Positions 49,728-58,848 of a stretch of 64,000 nt of DNA are shown piece by piece. The DNA is from Clostridiales bacterium. GTDB lineage: Bacteria > Bacillota > Clostridia > Christensenellales > Aristaeellaceae. The stretch's first letter is position 1, and each line of letters begins with the position of its first letter. The stretch spans positions 558,001 through 622,000 of the forward strand of contig CP069419.1 of the NCBI GenBank assembly GCA_017569285.1, given 5' to 3'. A program made the translations under genes and the position numbers. A model generated the notes under the pieces. The model was not told the origin of the DNA and made no database searches. It was given only the letters and a program-made list of their open reading frames with translations.

Positions 49728-50552
49728 TCAGTTGGTCTTCTTCATTGTGCTGCGTACTTTGTTGTATACGCCCTCGGCAAAGTTGTCCGCCATACTCCGC
49801 GGATAGCTTACATGCAGGATATAGAGGACCTTATCCACGGTATTGACGATCACGCGTCCCGCAACTCCCCTGCCGTCGCTCAGCGTTCCCTTGTAGGCCA
49901 TATATACGCCGTTTCCGTCAATGAAGGTACGGGTCGCGGTGCTGGAAGGATCAAAGCTGCTGAAGTCGCCTTCACCGCGGATGGTATCCAGCGCAGCTTT
50001 GACTTCCTTGGTCAGCTCATTCTTGTTGTAGTTTTTGTTCACCGGAACCACACGGACCATGACCTTCGGCTGGACATCCAGTTGATCAGCTTCATCCGTC
50101 AGGATATAGGTATCTGCCGCGGAGTTGTCCACCGTCCAGCCCACCGGAGCTTCGAAGGAAAGGTGCAGCGCTTCCGCTTCGTATTTGCTGTAGGTAAATT
50201 TCATCGTCGGAACCGGGGTCGGCGTGGGCTTGTCAATCGGATCGATGACTACCGGCGTGGCGCCCGCGTAGCTGTTGTTCACAGTCGGTACCGGGGTAGC
50301 CGGGTTGGCAATTGCGATGTATTCTTCATCGCCGCCTTCTTCGGACGCCGGATTGTAGGACCCGTCATCATAGTTCGGGAAAACATTCTGGGAGTTTCCC
50401 GTGTCCGGCTGTGCCGCAGGCGCCTCCTGGGCTGCAGGCTGCTGCGTTTCAGGCCTGTCCTGGGTGGGATAGATCACTTTTTCCTGCTGGCAGGCAGCAA
50501 GCAGGCACGCACAGAGCACCAGTACCAGGCACAGAATCCGTTTTTTCCACAT
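49728..50552 (-). CDS. Lipoprotein of unknown function (PsbP-like domain)
   Basis: The 274 residues start with a lipoprotein signal (CLVLVLCACLLAACQQE, lipobox LAAC). A long Pro/Gln/Asn-rich linker (30-110) precedes one globular domain (LHLSFEAPVGWTVDNSAADTYILTDEAD to SYPRSMADNFAEGVYNKVRS) that resembles PsbP/Mog1-type folds; this is a weak call. It lies 22 bases after yhaM and 89 bases before the repeat protein, all on the same strand. Confidence 0.6.
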   Translation of the reverse strand: MWKKRILCLVLVLCACLLAACQQEKVIYPTQDRPETQQPAAQEAPAAQPDTGNSQNVFPNYDDGSYNPASEEGGDEEYIAIANPATPVPTVNNSYAGATPVVIDPIDKPTPTPVPTMKFTYSKYEAEALHLSFEAPVGWTVDNSAADTYILTDEADQLDVQPKVMVRVVPVNKNYNKNELTKEVKAALDTIRGEGDFSSFDPSSTATRTFIDGNGVYMAYKGTLSDGRGVAGRVIVNTVDKVLYILHVSYPRSMADNFAEGVYNKVRSTMKKTN

Positions 50553-50574
50553 GGTTCATCCCTCCGTCTGTTGT

Positions 50575-51534
50575 TTATTCAGCGTCTTCCGTATACATCG
50601 GGTGATATACGCGGCGGTCCAGGCTGTAGATCTTTTCGCTGAAAGCACCTTCAGGTGTCTTGTCCGCCGCGGTTTTCATGGTATTCATCCGGGCATCCAT
50701 CATATCCAGCCAGTGCAGGGCTTCCGCCTCGGGGAACATCGGCGCCCGTGGGCTTCCGAATTCCGCCTCGCCGTGGTGGCTCAGGAGCATGTGCTCCAGC
50801 AGCACCACCGCCTCCCCGTGGATGTCCAGCCGGTCTGCCACCCGGTTCAGGTTGGTGATTCCCCGCACCAGGTGTCCCAGCAGCTGCCCGTCCCGGGTAT
50901 AATCCGCCACATTCCCGGCCGGATCACTTTTCAGCTCATCGATCTTAGCCAGGTCGTGGATGATCACCCCGGCCAGCAGCAGGTCCCGGTTCAGCCAAGG
51001 ATATACTTCCAGTGCAGCCTTCGCCATGCGAAGCATATCGGTTGTATGGTGGAGCAGGCCGCTCCGTTCCGCGTGGTGCATCCGCTGGGCCGCCGGGAAC
51101 CACGCCAGGTCGCCGCCGGCATTTTCCAGCATTCCGTTCGTCAGCTTCCGCAGGGTTTCGTTGGTAAAGCTGTCCACTGTTCCGCGGATTTCCTGCAGCA
51201 TATCGGCGGAGCTCCGCGGCGCGCTCGGAACGAGGCTGTTCATATCCAGGGGATCTGCTTCCGTTGCCTCGCGCCATTTTTCCACCCGCAGCTGCAGCCG
51301 GCCGTTGTATTCCTGCACCGTGCCGCGGACCTTGACCGGTTTTCCGGTCTCCGGCACCGGGGTGCCGGGGTCCCAGTTCCAGATCTTGCAGTTGATTTCG
51401 CCCGTCCGGTCGGTCAGGTTCATGTCCACATAATCATTGCCCTTGCTGTCCTTCCGCTTTTCCGCGGATCGGATCAGCAGGAAGCCTTCAAACCGCATAT
51501 CACGCTGCAGCTGGCTTACCGAGTAGTTTTCCAT
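50575..51534 (-). CDS. yhaM: 3'-5' exoribonuclease YhaM family (OB-fold plus HD domain)
   Basis: Predicted nuclease that trims RNA or DNA 3' ends. The 319 residues contain an N-terminal OB fold (LLIRSAEKRKDSKGNDYVDMNLTDRTGEINCKIWNWD) and an HD domain with HHAERSGLLHHTTDMLRMA, GVIIHDLAKIDEL and the later histidine MLLSHHGEAEFGSP; the catalytic metal residues look intact. It follows dnaB by 22 bases and has its own GGAGG site. Family length is normal. Confidence 0.9.
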   Translation of the reverse strand: MENYSVSQLQRDMRFEGFLLIRSAEKRKDSKGNDYVDMNLTDRTGEINCKIWNWDPGTPVPETGKPVKVRGTVQEYNGRLQLRVEKWREATEADPLDMNSLVPSAPRSSADMLQEIRGTVDSFTNETLRKLTNGMLENAGGDLAWFPAAQRMHHAERSGLLHHTTDMLRMAKAALEVYPWLNRDLLLAGVIIHDLAKIDELKSDPAGNVADYTRDGQLLGHLVRGITNLNRVADRLDIHGEAVVLLEHMLLSHHGEAEFGSPRAPMFPEAEALHWLDMMDARMNTMKTAADKTPEGAFSEKIYSLDRRVYHPMYTEDAE

Positions 51535-51556
51535 TCACGATCCTCCTGCTGCCATC

Positions 51557-52924
51557 TCACCACGGGGCATCCCCGGAGGGGCCGTTGTCCCGTGCCAGAT
51601 TGGCAAATGTGGTGTATTCGCTCAGCCATGCAAGCTTCACCGTTCCCAGGGGACCGCTGCGCTGCTTGGAGATGATCACTTCACCGATGTTCTTGTCTTC
51701 GGTGTCTTTGTTGTAGTATTCCTCCCGGTGGAGGAACATGACGACGTCCGCATCCTGTTCGATGGATCCGGAATCCCGCAGGTCGCTCAGCACCGGCCGC
51801 TTGTCGACCCGGTCCTTGTTCGCACGGCTCAGCTGTGCGCAGGCGATGATCGGGATCTTCATATCCAGGGCGATGGCCTTCAGCTGGCGGCTGATCTCAC
51901 TGACCTCCAGCTGGCGGCTTTCCACCCGGCCGTCCGCCTTCATCAGTCCCAGGTAGTCCACCACAACCAGGTCCAGTCCTTTGTCCATCTTCAGCCGCCG
52001 GCATCGGGAACGCAGCTGGCTGGGCGTAATTCCGGCGGTATCGTCAATATACATCGGTGCGTCGGCCATAGACTGCACGGAATTAGCCAGGCTGCTCCAG
52101 TCCTTGTCCGTCAGTGTGCCTTTCCGCACCCGCTGCATATCCACCTGTGCGTCGGAGCAGAGCATTCTCATGGCAATCTGCTCCCGCGGCATTTCCAGGG
52201 TGAACACAGCCACGGATTTGCCGCGCTTCAGGCTCGCATAGGACGCGATATTCATTGCGAATGATGTTTTCCCCATGGACGGGCGGGCGCCGACCACTAC
52301 CAGCTCGCCGGGATGCAGGCCGGTCAGCAGGTTATCCAGGTCGATGAATCCGGTCGGCACACCGCCGATGGCGCCATGCAGCCTGGACAGTTCATCAATC
52401 TGGTCATATGTCTTCACCAGCACTTCCCGCAGCGGGACCAGCGTCTCGCCATCGGTCTGGTTCATTACGATATCAAAAATCGCTTTTTCTGCGGATGACA
52501 GGATGTTCTCCAGCGGCGACTGCTGGGTAAAACACTCGCCGGATATCTTCTGGCAGGCCTGGATCAGCTTCCGCATCGTACTCTTTTCCTGCACGATGTC
52601 GATATACGCCTTGACGTTGGCGGAAGTCGGCACGCTGTTCAGAATCTTCATCAGGTAGGCGTTTCCGCCCACGCCTTCCAGGGATCCCCTGCGGGCCAGT
52701 TCCGTATGCAGTGTCACCAGGTCGATCGGACGCCGCTGCAGGTAAAGGTCCATCATCACGGAAAAGATTTCCTTATGCTCCGGCTGGTAGAAATCCTCCG
52801 GCCGCAGTTGTTCCGTCGCGCGGAGCACAGCGGCGCTGTCCTGCAGCATTGCGCCCAGAACACTGACCTCCGCCTCCACGCTGTTGGGCGGAACGGTTCC
52901 CCTGAACTCCTCCGGATTTGCCAT
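51557..52924 (-). CDS. dnaB: Replicative DNA helicase
   Basis: Unwinds DNA at the replication fork as a hexamer (called DnaC in Bacillus). The 455 residues have the N-terminal primase-binding domain (PPNSVEAEVSVLGAMLQDSAAVL) and the RecA-like C-terminal core with GARPSMGKTSFAMNIA (Walker A, about residue 218), LEMPREQIAMRML, VVVDYLGLMKADGR (Walker B) and HREEYYNKDTEDKNIGEVIISKQRSGP. The length is standard. It lies 28 bases after rplI in the conserved yybS-rplI-dnaB block. Confidence 0.97.
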   Translation of the reverse strand: MANPEEFRGTVPPNSVEAEVSVLGAMLQDSAAVLRATEQLRPEDFYQPEHKEIFSVMMDLYLQRRPIDLVTLHTELARRGSLEGVGGNAYLMKILNSVPTSANVKAYIDIVQEKSTMRKLIQACQKISGECFTQQSPLENILSSAEKAIFDIVMNQTDGETLVPLREVLVKTYDQIDELSRLHGAIGGVPTGFIDLDNLLTGLHPGELVVVGARPSMGKTSFAMNIASYASLKRGKSVAVFTLEMPREQIAMRMLCSDAQVDMQRVRKGTLTDKDWSSLANSVQSMADAPMYIDDTAGITPSQLRSRCRRLKMDKGLDLVVVDYLGLMKADGRVESRQLEVSEISRQLKAIALDMKIPIIACAQLSRANKDRVDKRPVLSDLRDSGSIEQDADVVMFLHREEYYNKDTEDKNIGEVIISKQRSGPLGTVKLAWLSEYTTFANLARDNGPSGDAPW

Positions 52925-52951
52925 CTGTCTTCTCCCGTCTTCCGGTTTTTG

Positions 52952-53404
52952 TTACTTCTGGATCGGTACGACGTTCAGTTTCATCGGGGTCGTCACACCG
53001 GAATACAGCCATACGGTGATTTCCCGTACGCCGGTTTCCCGGATCGGGTCCCCGATATCCAGCTTCCGCTTGTCGGCTTTGATTCCGTGCTGCTTTTCAA
53101 GTGCTTCGGCAACCTCCGCGCTGGTGACGCTGCCGTACAGGCGGCCTTTGTCACCGCATTTGACTTCCAGCGTAATCACTTTGTTCTTCAGCAGCATGGC
53201 CTTTGCTTCCGCCTCAGCCCGCATTTCCGCTTCGCGGGCTTCCTGCGCGGCCCGCTTCTTGGAAATCTCCTTCAGCATGCTTTCCGTGGCTTCCGCCGCA
53301 AGCTTCTGGGGAAACAGAAAGTTCCGTGCGTATCCGTCGCTCACGGTGATAATATCATCCCGCTTTCCGACGTTCCGAATATCCTTCAGCAGTACGACCT
53401 TCAT
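52952..53404 (-). CDS. rplI: 50S ribosomal protein L9
   Basis: Binds 23S rRNA near the L1 stalk base. The 150 residues begin MKVVLLKDIRNVGKRDDIITVSDGYARNFLFPQKLA, followed by a long helix and the C-terminal domain with LYGSVTSAEVAEALEKQHGIKADKRKLDIGDPIRETG. It overlaps the yybS stop by four bases, indicating coupling. The gdpP gene that usually sits between yybS and rplI in Bacillus is missing here. Confidence 0.97.
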   Translation of the reverse strand: MKVVLLKDIRNVGKRDDIITVSDGYARNFLFPQKLAAEATESMLKEISKKRAAQEAREAEMRAEAEAKAMLLKNKVITLEVKCGDKGRLYGSVTSAEVAEALEKQHGIKADKRKLDIGDPIRETGVREITVWLYSGVTTPMKLNVVPIQK

Positions 53405-54432
53405 TCCTGTTCAGCCTCCTTGTTCGGACGCAGGTGACGCGCGTCCTTTCGTTGATCAATCACACCCATGATAATCGGGACCACCGGCGCCAGCAGGGAG
53501 AGCGCCACCGCCCATACACCGCGCATGACATTCCGGATTCCCATGCGCTTTCCCATCCACAGCAGGAAGCACGCTCCCTGCAGCATAAACGCCACCCGGA
53601 ATACGCCCATGCACAGCATGCCCAGGTATCCCGTCACTCCGTCATCCGACACCAGTGCAATCACCCAGCCAATCAGCAGGGCGAATACCGCCGTTCCCAT
53701 CCGCCGCGGCATGTACCATTTCTCCATGGGGGGAAGCAGGCCTTCCTCCCCCTGGCGCCTGCGCCGCCAGTCCGGCAGCACCGTGCACAGGACCGTAGTG
53801 AGAACAGTATGGTAAATCATCGCGCTGCACAGGGCAGACGGCAGCAGTTCTTCCAGGCTCACCCGCAGGCTGAGCAGCATCTGCCGGCGGGATTCTTCCT
53901 CCAGGAAAAGATACCCGTATCCGGGAAGCCGCCGGGCTGACAGCAGTTCAATATCATCCAGCCGGGCCAGTCCCATGCTGTAGGCGTTGATCAGGATGTT
54001 GTTCCGTTCCGGGCTGGCGTCAATATAATCACATGCGCCTTTGGCCAGGCCGGCGATGATCTTTCCGTCCGTCACTGCGGAGAGGGCCAGCAGTCCGGCA
54101 AGCCATGTGACCAGGCAGACCGCCGCCCACAGGACCGGCCGGACCAGGGGCTTCCGCACCGGGATTGCCGCCGCAAGCAGGCTTCCGCCGCACCAGAAGA
54201 TGATCACCGGCAGCATCTCCGCCGGAAGGGTAAACCCGCATGCCAGCCCGGCTGCCGCGCAGACAGCCGCAGCACCCGGCCATCCGGCGGAATACTGCAG
54301 CAGGGCTGCCGCAACCGGCAGCAGCATTGTCAGTTCGATCAGCAACGGGACACTCGCTTTGGCCGCAATTGCAAACAGCAATACCAGCGCTGCCGGCACT
54401 GCCACCGCGGCTGCGGTTTTATTCTGCGTCAT
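53401..54432 (-). CDS. yybS: DUF2232 membrane protein (YybS family)
   Basis: Polytopic membrane protein with no known biochemical role. The 343 residues contain about eight hydrophobic segments (e.g. AAVAVPAALVLLFAIAAKASVPLLI, LAAAIPVRKPLVRPVLWAAVCLVTWLAGLLAL) and the family middle region EEESRRQMLLSLRVSLEELLPSA. It is the first gene of the block, behind a TATAAT promoter. GGAGGTGA lies before the ATG. Confidence 0.85.
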   Translation of the reverse strand: MTQNKTAAAVAVPAALVLLFAIAAKASVPLLIELTMLLPVAAALLQYSAGWPGAAAVCAAAGLACGFTLPAEMLPVIIFWCGGSLLAAAIPVRKPLVRPVLWAAVCLVTWLAGLLALSAVTDGKIIAGLAKGACDYIDASPERNNILINAYSMGLARLDDIELLSARRLPGYGYLFLEEESRRQMLLSLRVSLEELLPSALCSAMIYHTVLTTVLCTVLPDWRRRRQGEEGLLPPMEKWYMPRRMGTAVFALLIGWVIALVSDDGVTGYLGMLCMGVFRVAFMLQGACFLLWMGKRMGIRNVMRGVWAVALSLLAPVVPIIMGVIDQRKDARHLRPNKEAEQE

Positions 54433-54464
54433 CCCGTCACCTCCATCGTATATATTATCACTGT

Positions 54465-54493
54465 ATTATATCCTATATCCGTGTAAAAAACAA
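54465..54493 (-). promoter_or_regulatory. Promoter of the yybS-rplI-dnaB run
   Basis: On the minus strand: TTGTTT (54493-54488), 17 bases, TATAAT (54470-54465). Downstream genes follow closely as far as yhaM and perhaps to 44095. Confidence 0.75.
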
Positions 54494-54539
54494 CCTCCGC
54501 GCTTACGGATATCAATATCGCCGTCCGGCCGGAGCCATG

Positions 54540-54567
54540 AAAAAACCGGCGGAATTTCTTCCGCCGG
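54540..54567 (-). terminator. Terminator of the secreted OB-like protein gene
   Basis: CCGGCGGAA/TTCCGCCGG (54559-54567 with 54546-54554), loop of 4, followed on the minus strand by TTTTTT (54545-54540). Confidence 0.9.
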
Positions 54568-54587
54568 AATGAATTGCTTTTTGGGGA

Positions 54588-55319
54588 TTACTGGGCGGCA
54601 GCCACCTTGATGATGTGGGGCTGTACGCCTTCGTACCAGTACAGGAAGCCTTCCGCGTCGATCACGTCACCGATCTTCAGGCCTTCAACCGCCTTGTACA
54701 CTTCGGTGTCCGGTCCGCACAGGTAGGATTCCACCACGAACGTGTAGGTCGCGTCATTCAGCGTCACGTCGAAGTACAGGTCGTCACCCTGCTGTCCGGC
54801 GCCGTTCCACTTGTACAGGAACGCCGCGTCATTGCCTTCCGCGTCCTTCTTTGCCGCAACCGTCAGGCCCTTGAACGCCACCAGCGCGTTCTGCTTGTTG
54901 ATCAGTTCTTCCGTGCCCAGCAGCGCGGTTACGTCTTCCGGCTCGGCCTTGAAGCCTTCGCCTTCCACGAATTCAAACGTCGCGTCGGTGATTTCCACTT
55001 CGCCGCTCCACGCGCTCTTGTAGCCCTTCACCTTGATCTTCGCGCCGGGAACCAGCTTCTCAGCATCTTCCTTGGAGCAGTTCATCTCGTAGATGAAGTA
55101 AGCGCCGTCTTCGCTCTGGCCATAAACCGTGATCTTGCCGACGCCGTCCTTTTCCCACCAGGCCTGCGTCGCCTGCACGGTCGTCTCGATCACCACTTCG
55201 GTGTCCAGCTCGGCCGCAGCATACGCCGCATAGTCCATCACAGCCGTTTCTTCCGCCACAGCGGAAACCACGGCCAGGGCCATCATCAGCACCAGGGCCA
55301 GTGCAATCAGTTTTCTCAT
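54588..55319 (-). CDS. Secreted protein with two OB-like domains
   Basis: Function unknown. The 243 residues have a signal peptide (MRKLIALALVLMMALAVVSAVA) and two related beta-rich halves: one around VVIETTVQATQAWWEKDGVGKITVYGQ... with GAKIKVKGYKSAWSGEVEI, the other around NALVAFKGLTVAAKKDAEGN... with LKIGDVIDAEGFLYWYEGVQPH. Each matches the nucleic-acid/oligosaccharide-binding OB layout. I choose the ATG at 55319, 10 bases after AAGGAGG. It is monocistronic with a strong terminator. Confidence 0.7.
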   Translation of the reverse strand: MRKLIALALVLMMALAVVSAVAEETAVMDYAAYAAAELDTEVVIETTVQATQAWWEKDGVGKITVYGQSEDGAYFIYEMNCSKEDAEKLVPGAKIKVKGYKSAWSGEVEITDATFEFVEGEGFKAEPEDVTALLGTEELINKQNALVAFKGLTVAAKKDAEGNDAAFLYKWNGAGQQGDDLYFDVTLNDATYTFVVESYLCGPDTEVYKAVEGLKIGDVIDAEGFLYWYEGVQPHIIKVAAAQ

Positions 55320-55389
55320 GTTTTTGTAACCTCCTTCTGTTCTGCCTTTCCGGCAGCTGACCATATTGTACATCTTTGGCAGGATAATA

Positions 55390-57042
55390 TCAATTTTTTC
55401 TCTTATTTTTCTTCTTTTCCCAAACGGTATACAGGCCGATCAGCACCCATACCGCCGGCAGGGCAATCAGCAGTGCTTTGCTGATATCCGGCAGTTCCTG
55501 CTCCGGAACCGGTTCCGCCTCCGCCGTTTCCGGCGTTTCTTCCGTTCCGGCGTCCTCACCGGCCGGAATGACCTCGATCTGGTCCAGGCGGTACAGGCTG
55601 TTGACCTCATTGTACAGCTGCGGAATGTTAAGTTCCTGCTTCCGCCGGGCGCTCTTGCAGGCGCTTTCGATCAGCTGCCCCGCGGCAGACCGCAGGCTGG
55701 TGCTGCCGTTGAAAACCGGAGTCACGAATGTATCCGCAGTGTGGTGCATCAGCAGCTCGCTGGCCAGGATTTTCACGGCATAATGCTCGTCATTATCCTC
55801 GCCCTTCCGGCTCAGGTAATCCTGGTATTCCGCACTTTGCTGGGCTTTCAGGGTCACCGGCAGGTATCCTTCCGTTTCGGAATAACCCAGCTGGACCGGA
55901 TTGGTCAGCAGGTACTGGACAAACAGCCAGCTGGCCAGCACTTCCTGGGGATCATCCTTGTTGAAAACGCAGATGCTGGGGCCCTGGCTGATCATTTTCA
56001 TGTTGTCCGGATCGAACTGCGGGATCGGCCGCACTTCGATATTGAACAGCTTCAGCTGGGATGCATGGATATCCTGCATCGGCGCCTCTCCGCCCATCCA
56101 GGTTGCGCCCGCGGTGGAATCCACGGCAAAAATGCACTGTCCGGCATTCAGGAAATTGCCGGGATAGCTGCTGATCGCGAACGTGGAGAAAGCGCGGCTT
56201 TTCGCGTGCAGGTAGATTTCCTCCAGCATGGCCTTTGTCGTATCGTTGAAGATCAGCACTTCCCCGTTGGCATTGGAATACGGCGCGCCCAGCTGCCGGA
56301 GCATGGAGATCATCATGTTGTCCGTGCTCTTGTAGATGAACGGGATCAGCACATTCTGGCCGTTAACCCGGAAGGTACCGTCCTCATCCTTTTCCATGGC
56401 CTTCTCGCTGACTTCCCACACGAAATCCCAGGTCAGCACATCCGGCACTTCATACCCCAGCTTCTCCACCAGGTCCCGGTTGATATACAGGGCTTCGGTG
56501 GAACGCATGTACGGCAGGGCGTAATAATGTCCGTCCAGGATGCATTCATCCAGGAATTCCGGAACCATCTCCGCCTCCGTCGGGGCGTCGAATTTCACTT
56601 CGCTCCCGCCCAGGCCGTAGCGGCTGTCCCGCATCCAGTCATCCAGCTGAAGAACCACATCGCTGCCGGTCTTGTAGGTGGCAATATGGTCCGGATAGGT
56701 AATGCATACATTCGGCGGTGTGTTTGTGGGGATGTTGGTAATCACGTCCGCGTAGATCCGGCTGTAGTCGGAATACAGGCGCAGGCTGATTTTCACATTC
56801 GGATACAGTTTTTCGAAGTCCGTGATTGCCTGGTTATAGACCGCGGTCTGGACCTTGTTGGTGTCATTCTTTGCCCAGAACACCAGCTCAATCGGTTTTG
56901 TCTCGTCAAACTGGGCCGGAACCGCGGTATCCCCCGTGCCGATGGACGCCTTTGTGGTCAGCGTTCCATGGCAGCCGGACAGCATGCACAGCGCCAGGAG
57001 CAGTACCATGCAGACCCCGGCTGCTTTATATTTCCTCAACAT
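55390..57042 (-). CDS. Sugar ABC transporter substrate-binding protein with C-terminal membrane helix
   Basis: Binds a sugar or oligosaccharide outside the cell for the permeases encoded upstream. The 550 residues have a lipoprotein signal (MVLLLALCMLSGCHG, lipobox LSGC), the family 1 fold (IELVFWAKNDTNKVQTAV, FEKLYPNVKISL, YYALPYMRSTEALYINRDLVEKLGYEVPDTW-like), and at the C-terminus an acidic linker then a hydrophobic helix (ALLIALPAVWVLIGLYTVW) with a basic tail (KKKNKRKN). The extra helix would give a second anchor. It is the last gene of the operon. Confidence 0.88.
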   Translation of the reverse strand: MLRKYKAAGVCMVLLLALCMLSGCHGTLTTKASIGTGDTAVPAQFDETKPIELVFWAKNDTNKVQTAVYNQAITDFEKLYPNVKISLRLYSDYSRIYADVITNIPTNTPPNVCITYPDHIATYKTGSDVVLQLDDWMRDSRYGLGGSEVKFDAPTEAEMVPEFLDECILDGHYYALPYMRSTEALYINRDLVEKLGYEVPDVLTWDFVWEVSEKAMEKDEDGTFRVNGQNVLIPFIYKSTDNMMISMLRQLGAPYSNANGEVLIFNDTTKAMLEEIYLHAKSRAFSTFAISSYPGNFLNAGQCIFAVDSTAGATWMGGEAPMQDIHASQLKLFNIEVRPIPQFDPDNMKMISQGPSICVFNKDDPQEVLASWLFVQYLLTNPVQLGYSETEGYLPVTLKAQQSAEYQDYLSRKGEDNDEHYAVKILASELLMHHTADTFVTPVFNGSTSLRSAAGQLIESACKSARRKQELNIPQLYNEVNSLYRLDQIEVIPAGEDAGTEETPETAEAEPVPEQELPDISKALLIALPAVWVLIGLYTVWEKKKNKRKN

Positions 57043-57093
57043 CGTCTTGATCCTCTCCCTCCGAAGCCTTGCCGGCTGCCGTTTCCTGCCGGA

Positions 57094-57945
57094 TCATCCC
57101 TTGGTGCCTCCCCGGGAAACACCGGCCATGATCTTATCCCGGAACACCAGGAACAGGACGATCAGCGGAGCGCTGACCACCACGACCGCCGCCATCATCG
57201 CCGGAATATCCTGCCGGCCGAATCCGCTTTCCCGGATGGCCTGGATTCCGTTGGATACCAGGAAATAGCTGGATTCCCGCGTGATCAGCCGCGGCCAGAC
57301 GTAGCTGTTCCAGCACTCGATCACCTTCAGAATTACAATCGTGACAATGGTTGGCTGGCTGATGGGCACCATTACCTTCAGCAGGTATTTCAGGTCGCTG
57401 GTTCCGTCCACTTTCGCCGCGTTGTACAGCTCATCGGGAATTGCCTCGAAGTTCTCCTTCAGCAGGTAAATGTAGAATACACTGGTTACGGACGGCAGGA
57501 TCAGGCCGAGGAAAGTTCGGATACCCCGGTTCCATTCCAGGTTCACCACGGTCACATAGTTCGTGATGATCACCAGCTCCGTGGGAATCATCATCAGGCT
57601 CAGGAACAGTGCAAACAGCAGGTGTTTCCCGCGGAATTCCAGCCGTGCGAACGCAAATGCGGCCGGCACGGTCACCAGCATCATCAGCCCCGTAGTTGCA
57701 ACGGTAAAGATCAGCGTATTTCCGAAATACCGGCCCAGGCTCACCTCGGTGAAAGCCTTCCCGTAATTCTCCAGCGTCGGGTCTTCCGCGATAATCTTCG
57801 GAACCGTCTCATTGTTGTATGTGCTGGTCTTCTTGACGCTCGTCAGCACCATCCAGTAAAAGGGAAACAGCACGACGACCGCCCATACTGCCAGCAGCAG
57901 CCATACCAGGACCTTTGAACCGGTCCCGCGTTTTCTCTCATTCAT
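57094..57945 (-). CDS. Carbohydrate ABC transporter permease (MalG type)
   Basis: Membrane subunit of the sugar importer. The 283 residues have six helices (VLVWLLLAVWAVVVLFPFYW; LMMLVTVPAAFAFARLEF) and the EAA loop DELYNAAKVDGTSDLKYLLKVMVPISQPTIV. It follows the other permease gene by 18 bases and precedes the binding protein by 51 bases. Confidence 0.93.
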   Translation of the reverse strand: MNERKRGTGSKVLVWLLLAVWAVVVLFPFYWMVLTSVKKTSTYNNETVPKIIAEDPTLENYGKAFTEVSLGRYFGNTLIFTVATTGLMMLVTVPAAFAFARLEFRGKHLLFALFLSLMMIPTELVIITNYVTVVNLEWNRGIRTFLGLILPSVTSVFYIYLLKENFEAIPDELYNAAKVDGTSDLKYLLKVMVPISQPTIVTIVILKVIECWNSYVWPRLITRESSYFLVSNGIQAIRESGFGRQDIPAMMAAVVVVSAPLIVLFLVFRDKIMAGVSRGGTKG

Positions 57946-57963
57946 CGGCTCATCGTCCTTCCC

Positions 57964-58848
57964 TTACATGTACTGAACCTTGTTCCGGCTGAACTTCAGG
58001 TTGATATACGTAATCGTGAATACGATGGCAAACAGGATCAGCGCCGCAGCCGCCGCGTTCCCGTAGCGTCCGCCCGTATCGCTGTACAGCATGTCATACA
58101 CGTATCCGACAATGGTATTCATTCCCGCTGCGTTCAGGTTGGTGCCGAAAAGGGCCACCTCATCGCTGTAAGCCTTGAACGCACCGATAAAGCCGGTAAT
58201 AATCAGGTAGAACACCGTGGGGCTGATCATCGGCAGGGTAATCTTCCGGAAGATCCGTGCGCTCGATGCCCCGTCCACCTTGGCGGCTTTGTAGTATTCC
58301 GAATTGACGCTGGCCAGTGCGCTGGTCAGGATCAGGATCTTGAACGGCATCACGATCCACACCGTATACAGGCACGTCACCATCATCTTCATCCAGTATT
58401 CCCCGTCGATGAAGTCAATGTCCGTCCGGAGGAGCAGGTTCACCAGGCCTTTGGTGTATTCCGTTTTGTCAAACAGGATCATAAACACCAGTCCGACCGC
58501 CAGCGTGTTCGTGACGTAGGGCAGGAAATAGATTGTCTGGAACGCTTTTTTGAGGGCTTTGATGGAGCTCAGTCCCAGGGCAATCAGCAAAGACAGCCCG
58601 GTACTCACCGGCACCGTGATCGCCACCAGGATAAATGTATTCTTCAGTGCCTGGATGAACAGGCGGTCGCTCAGTACATCCCGGAAGTTTCCCAGGCCGA
58701 TGCCCGTATACGTCCGGGCGATGGAAGCATAATTTTCCTCCACGGAATAGATGCATACGTCAATCAGCGGGTAGATCATGAACACACCCAGGAAGAGGAT
58801 TGCCGGCAGCAGGTACAGCCAGGCTTTCAGGTTGTTTTTCTTTTTCAT
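57964..58848 (-). CDS. Carbohydrate ABC transporter permease (MalF/UgpA type)
   Basis: Second membrane subunit of the sugar importer. The 294 residues show six helices and the EAA loop SEYYKAAKVDGASSARIFRKITLPMISPTVFYL, with YFLPYVTNTLAVGLVFMILFD. Its start overlaps the ATPase stop by four bases, so the two are coupled. Substrate not readable from sequence. Confidence 0.93.
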   Translation of the reverse strand: MKKKNNLKAWLYLLPAILFLGVFMIYPLIDVCIYSVEENYASIARTYTGIGLGNFRDVLSDRLFIQALKNTFILVAITVPVSTGLSLLIALGLSSIKALKKAFQTIYFLPYVTNTLAVGLVFMILFDKTEYTKGLVNLLLRTDIDFIDGEYWMKMMVTCLYTVWIVMPFKILILTSALASVNSEYYKAAKVDGASSARIFRKITLPMISPTVFYLIITGFIGAFKAYSDEVALFGTNLNAAGMNTIVGYVYDMLYSDTGGRYGNAAAAALILFAIVFTITYINLKFSRNKVQYM

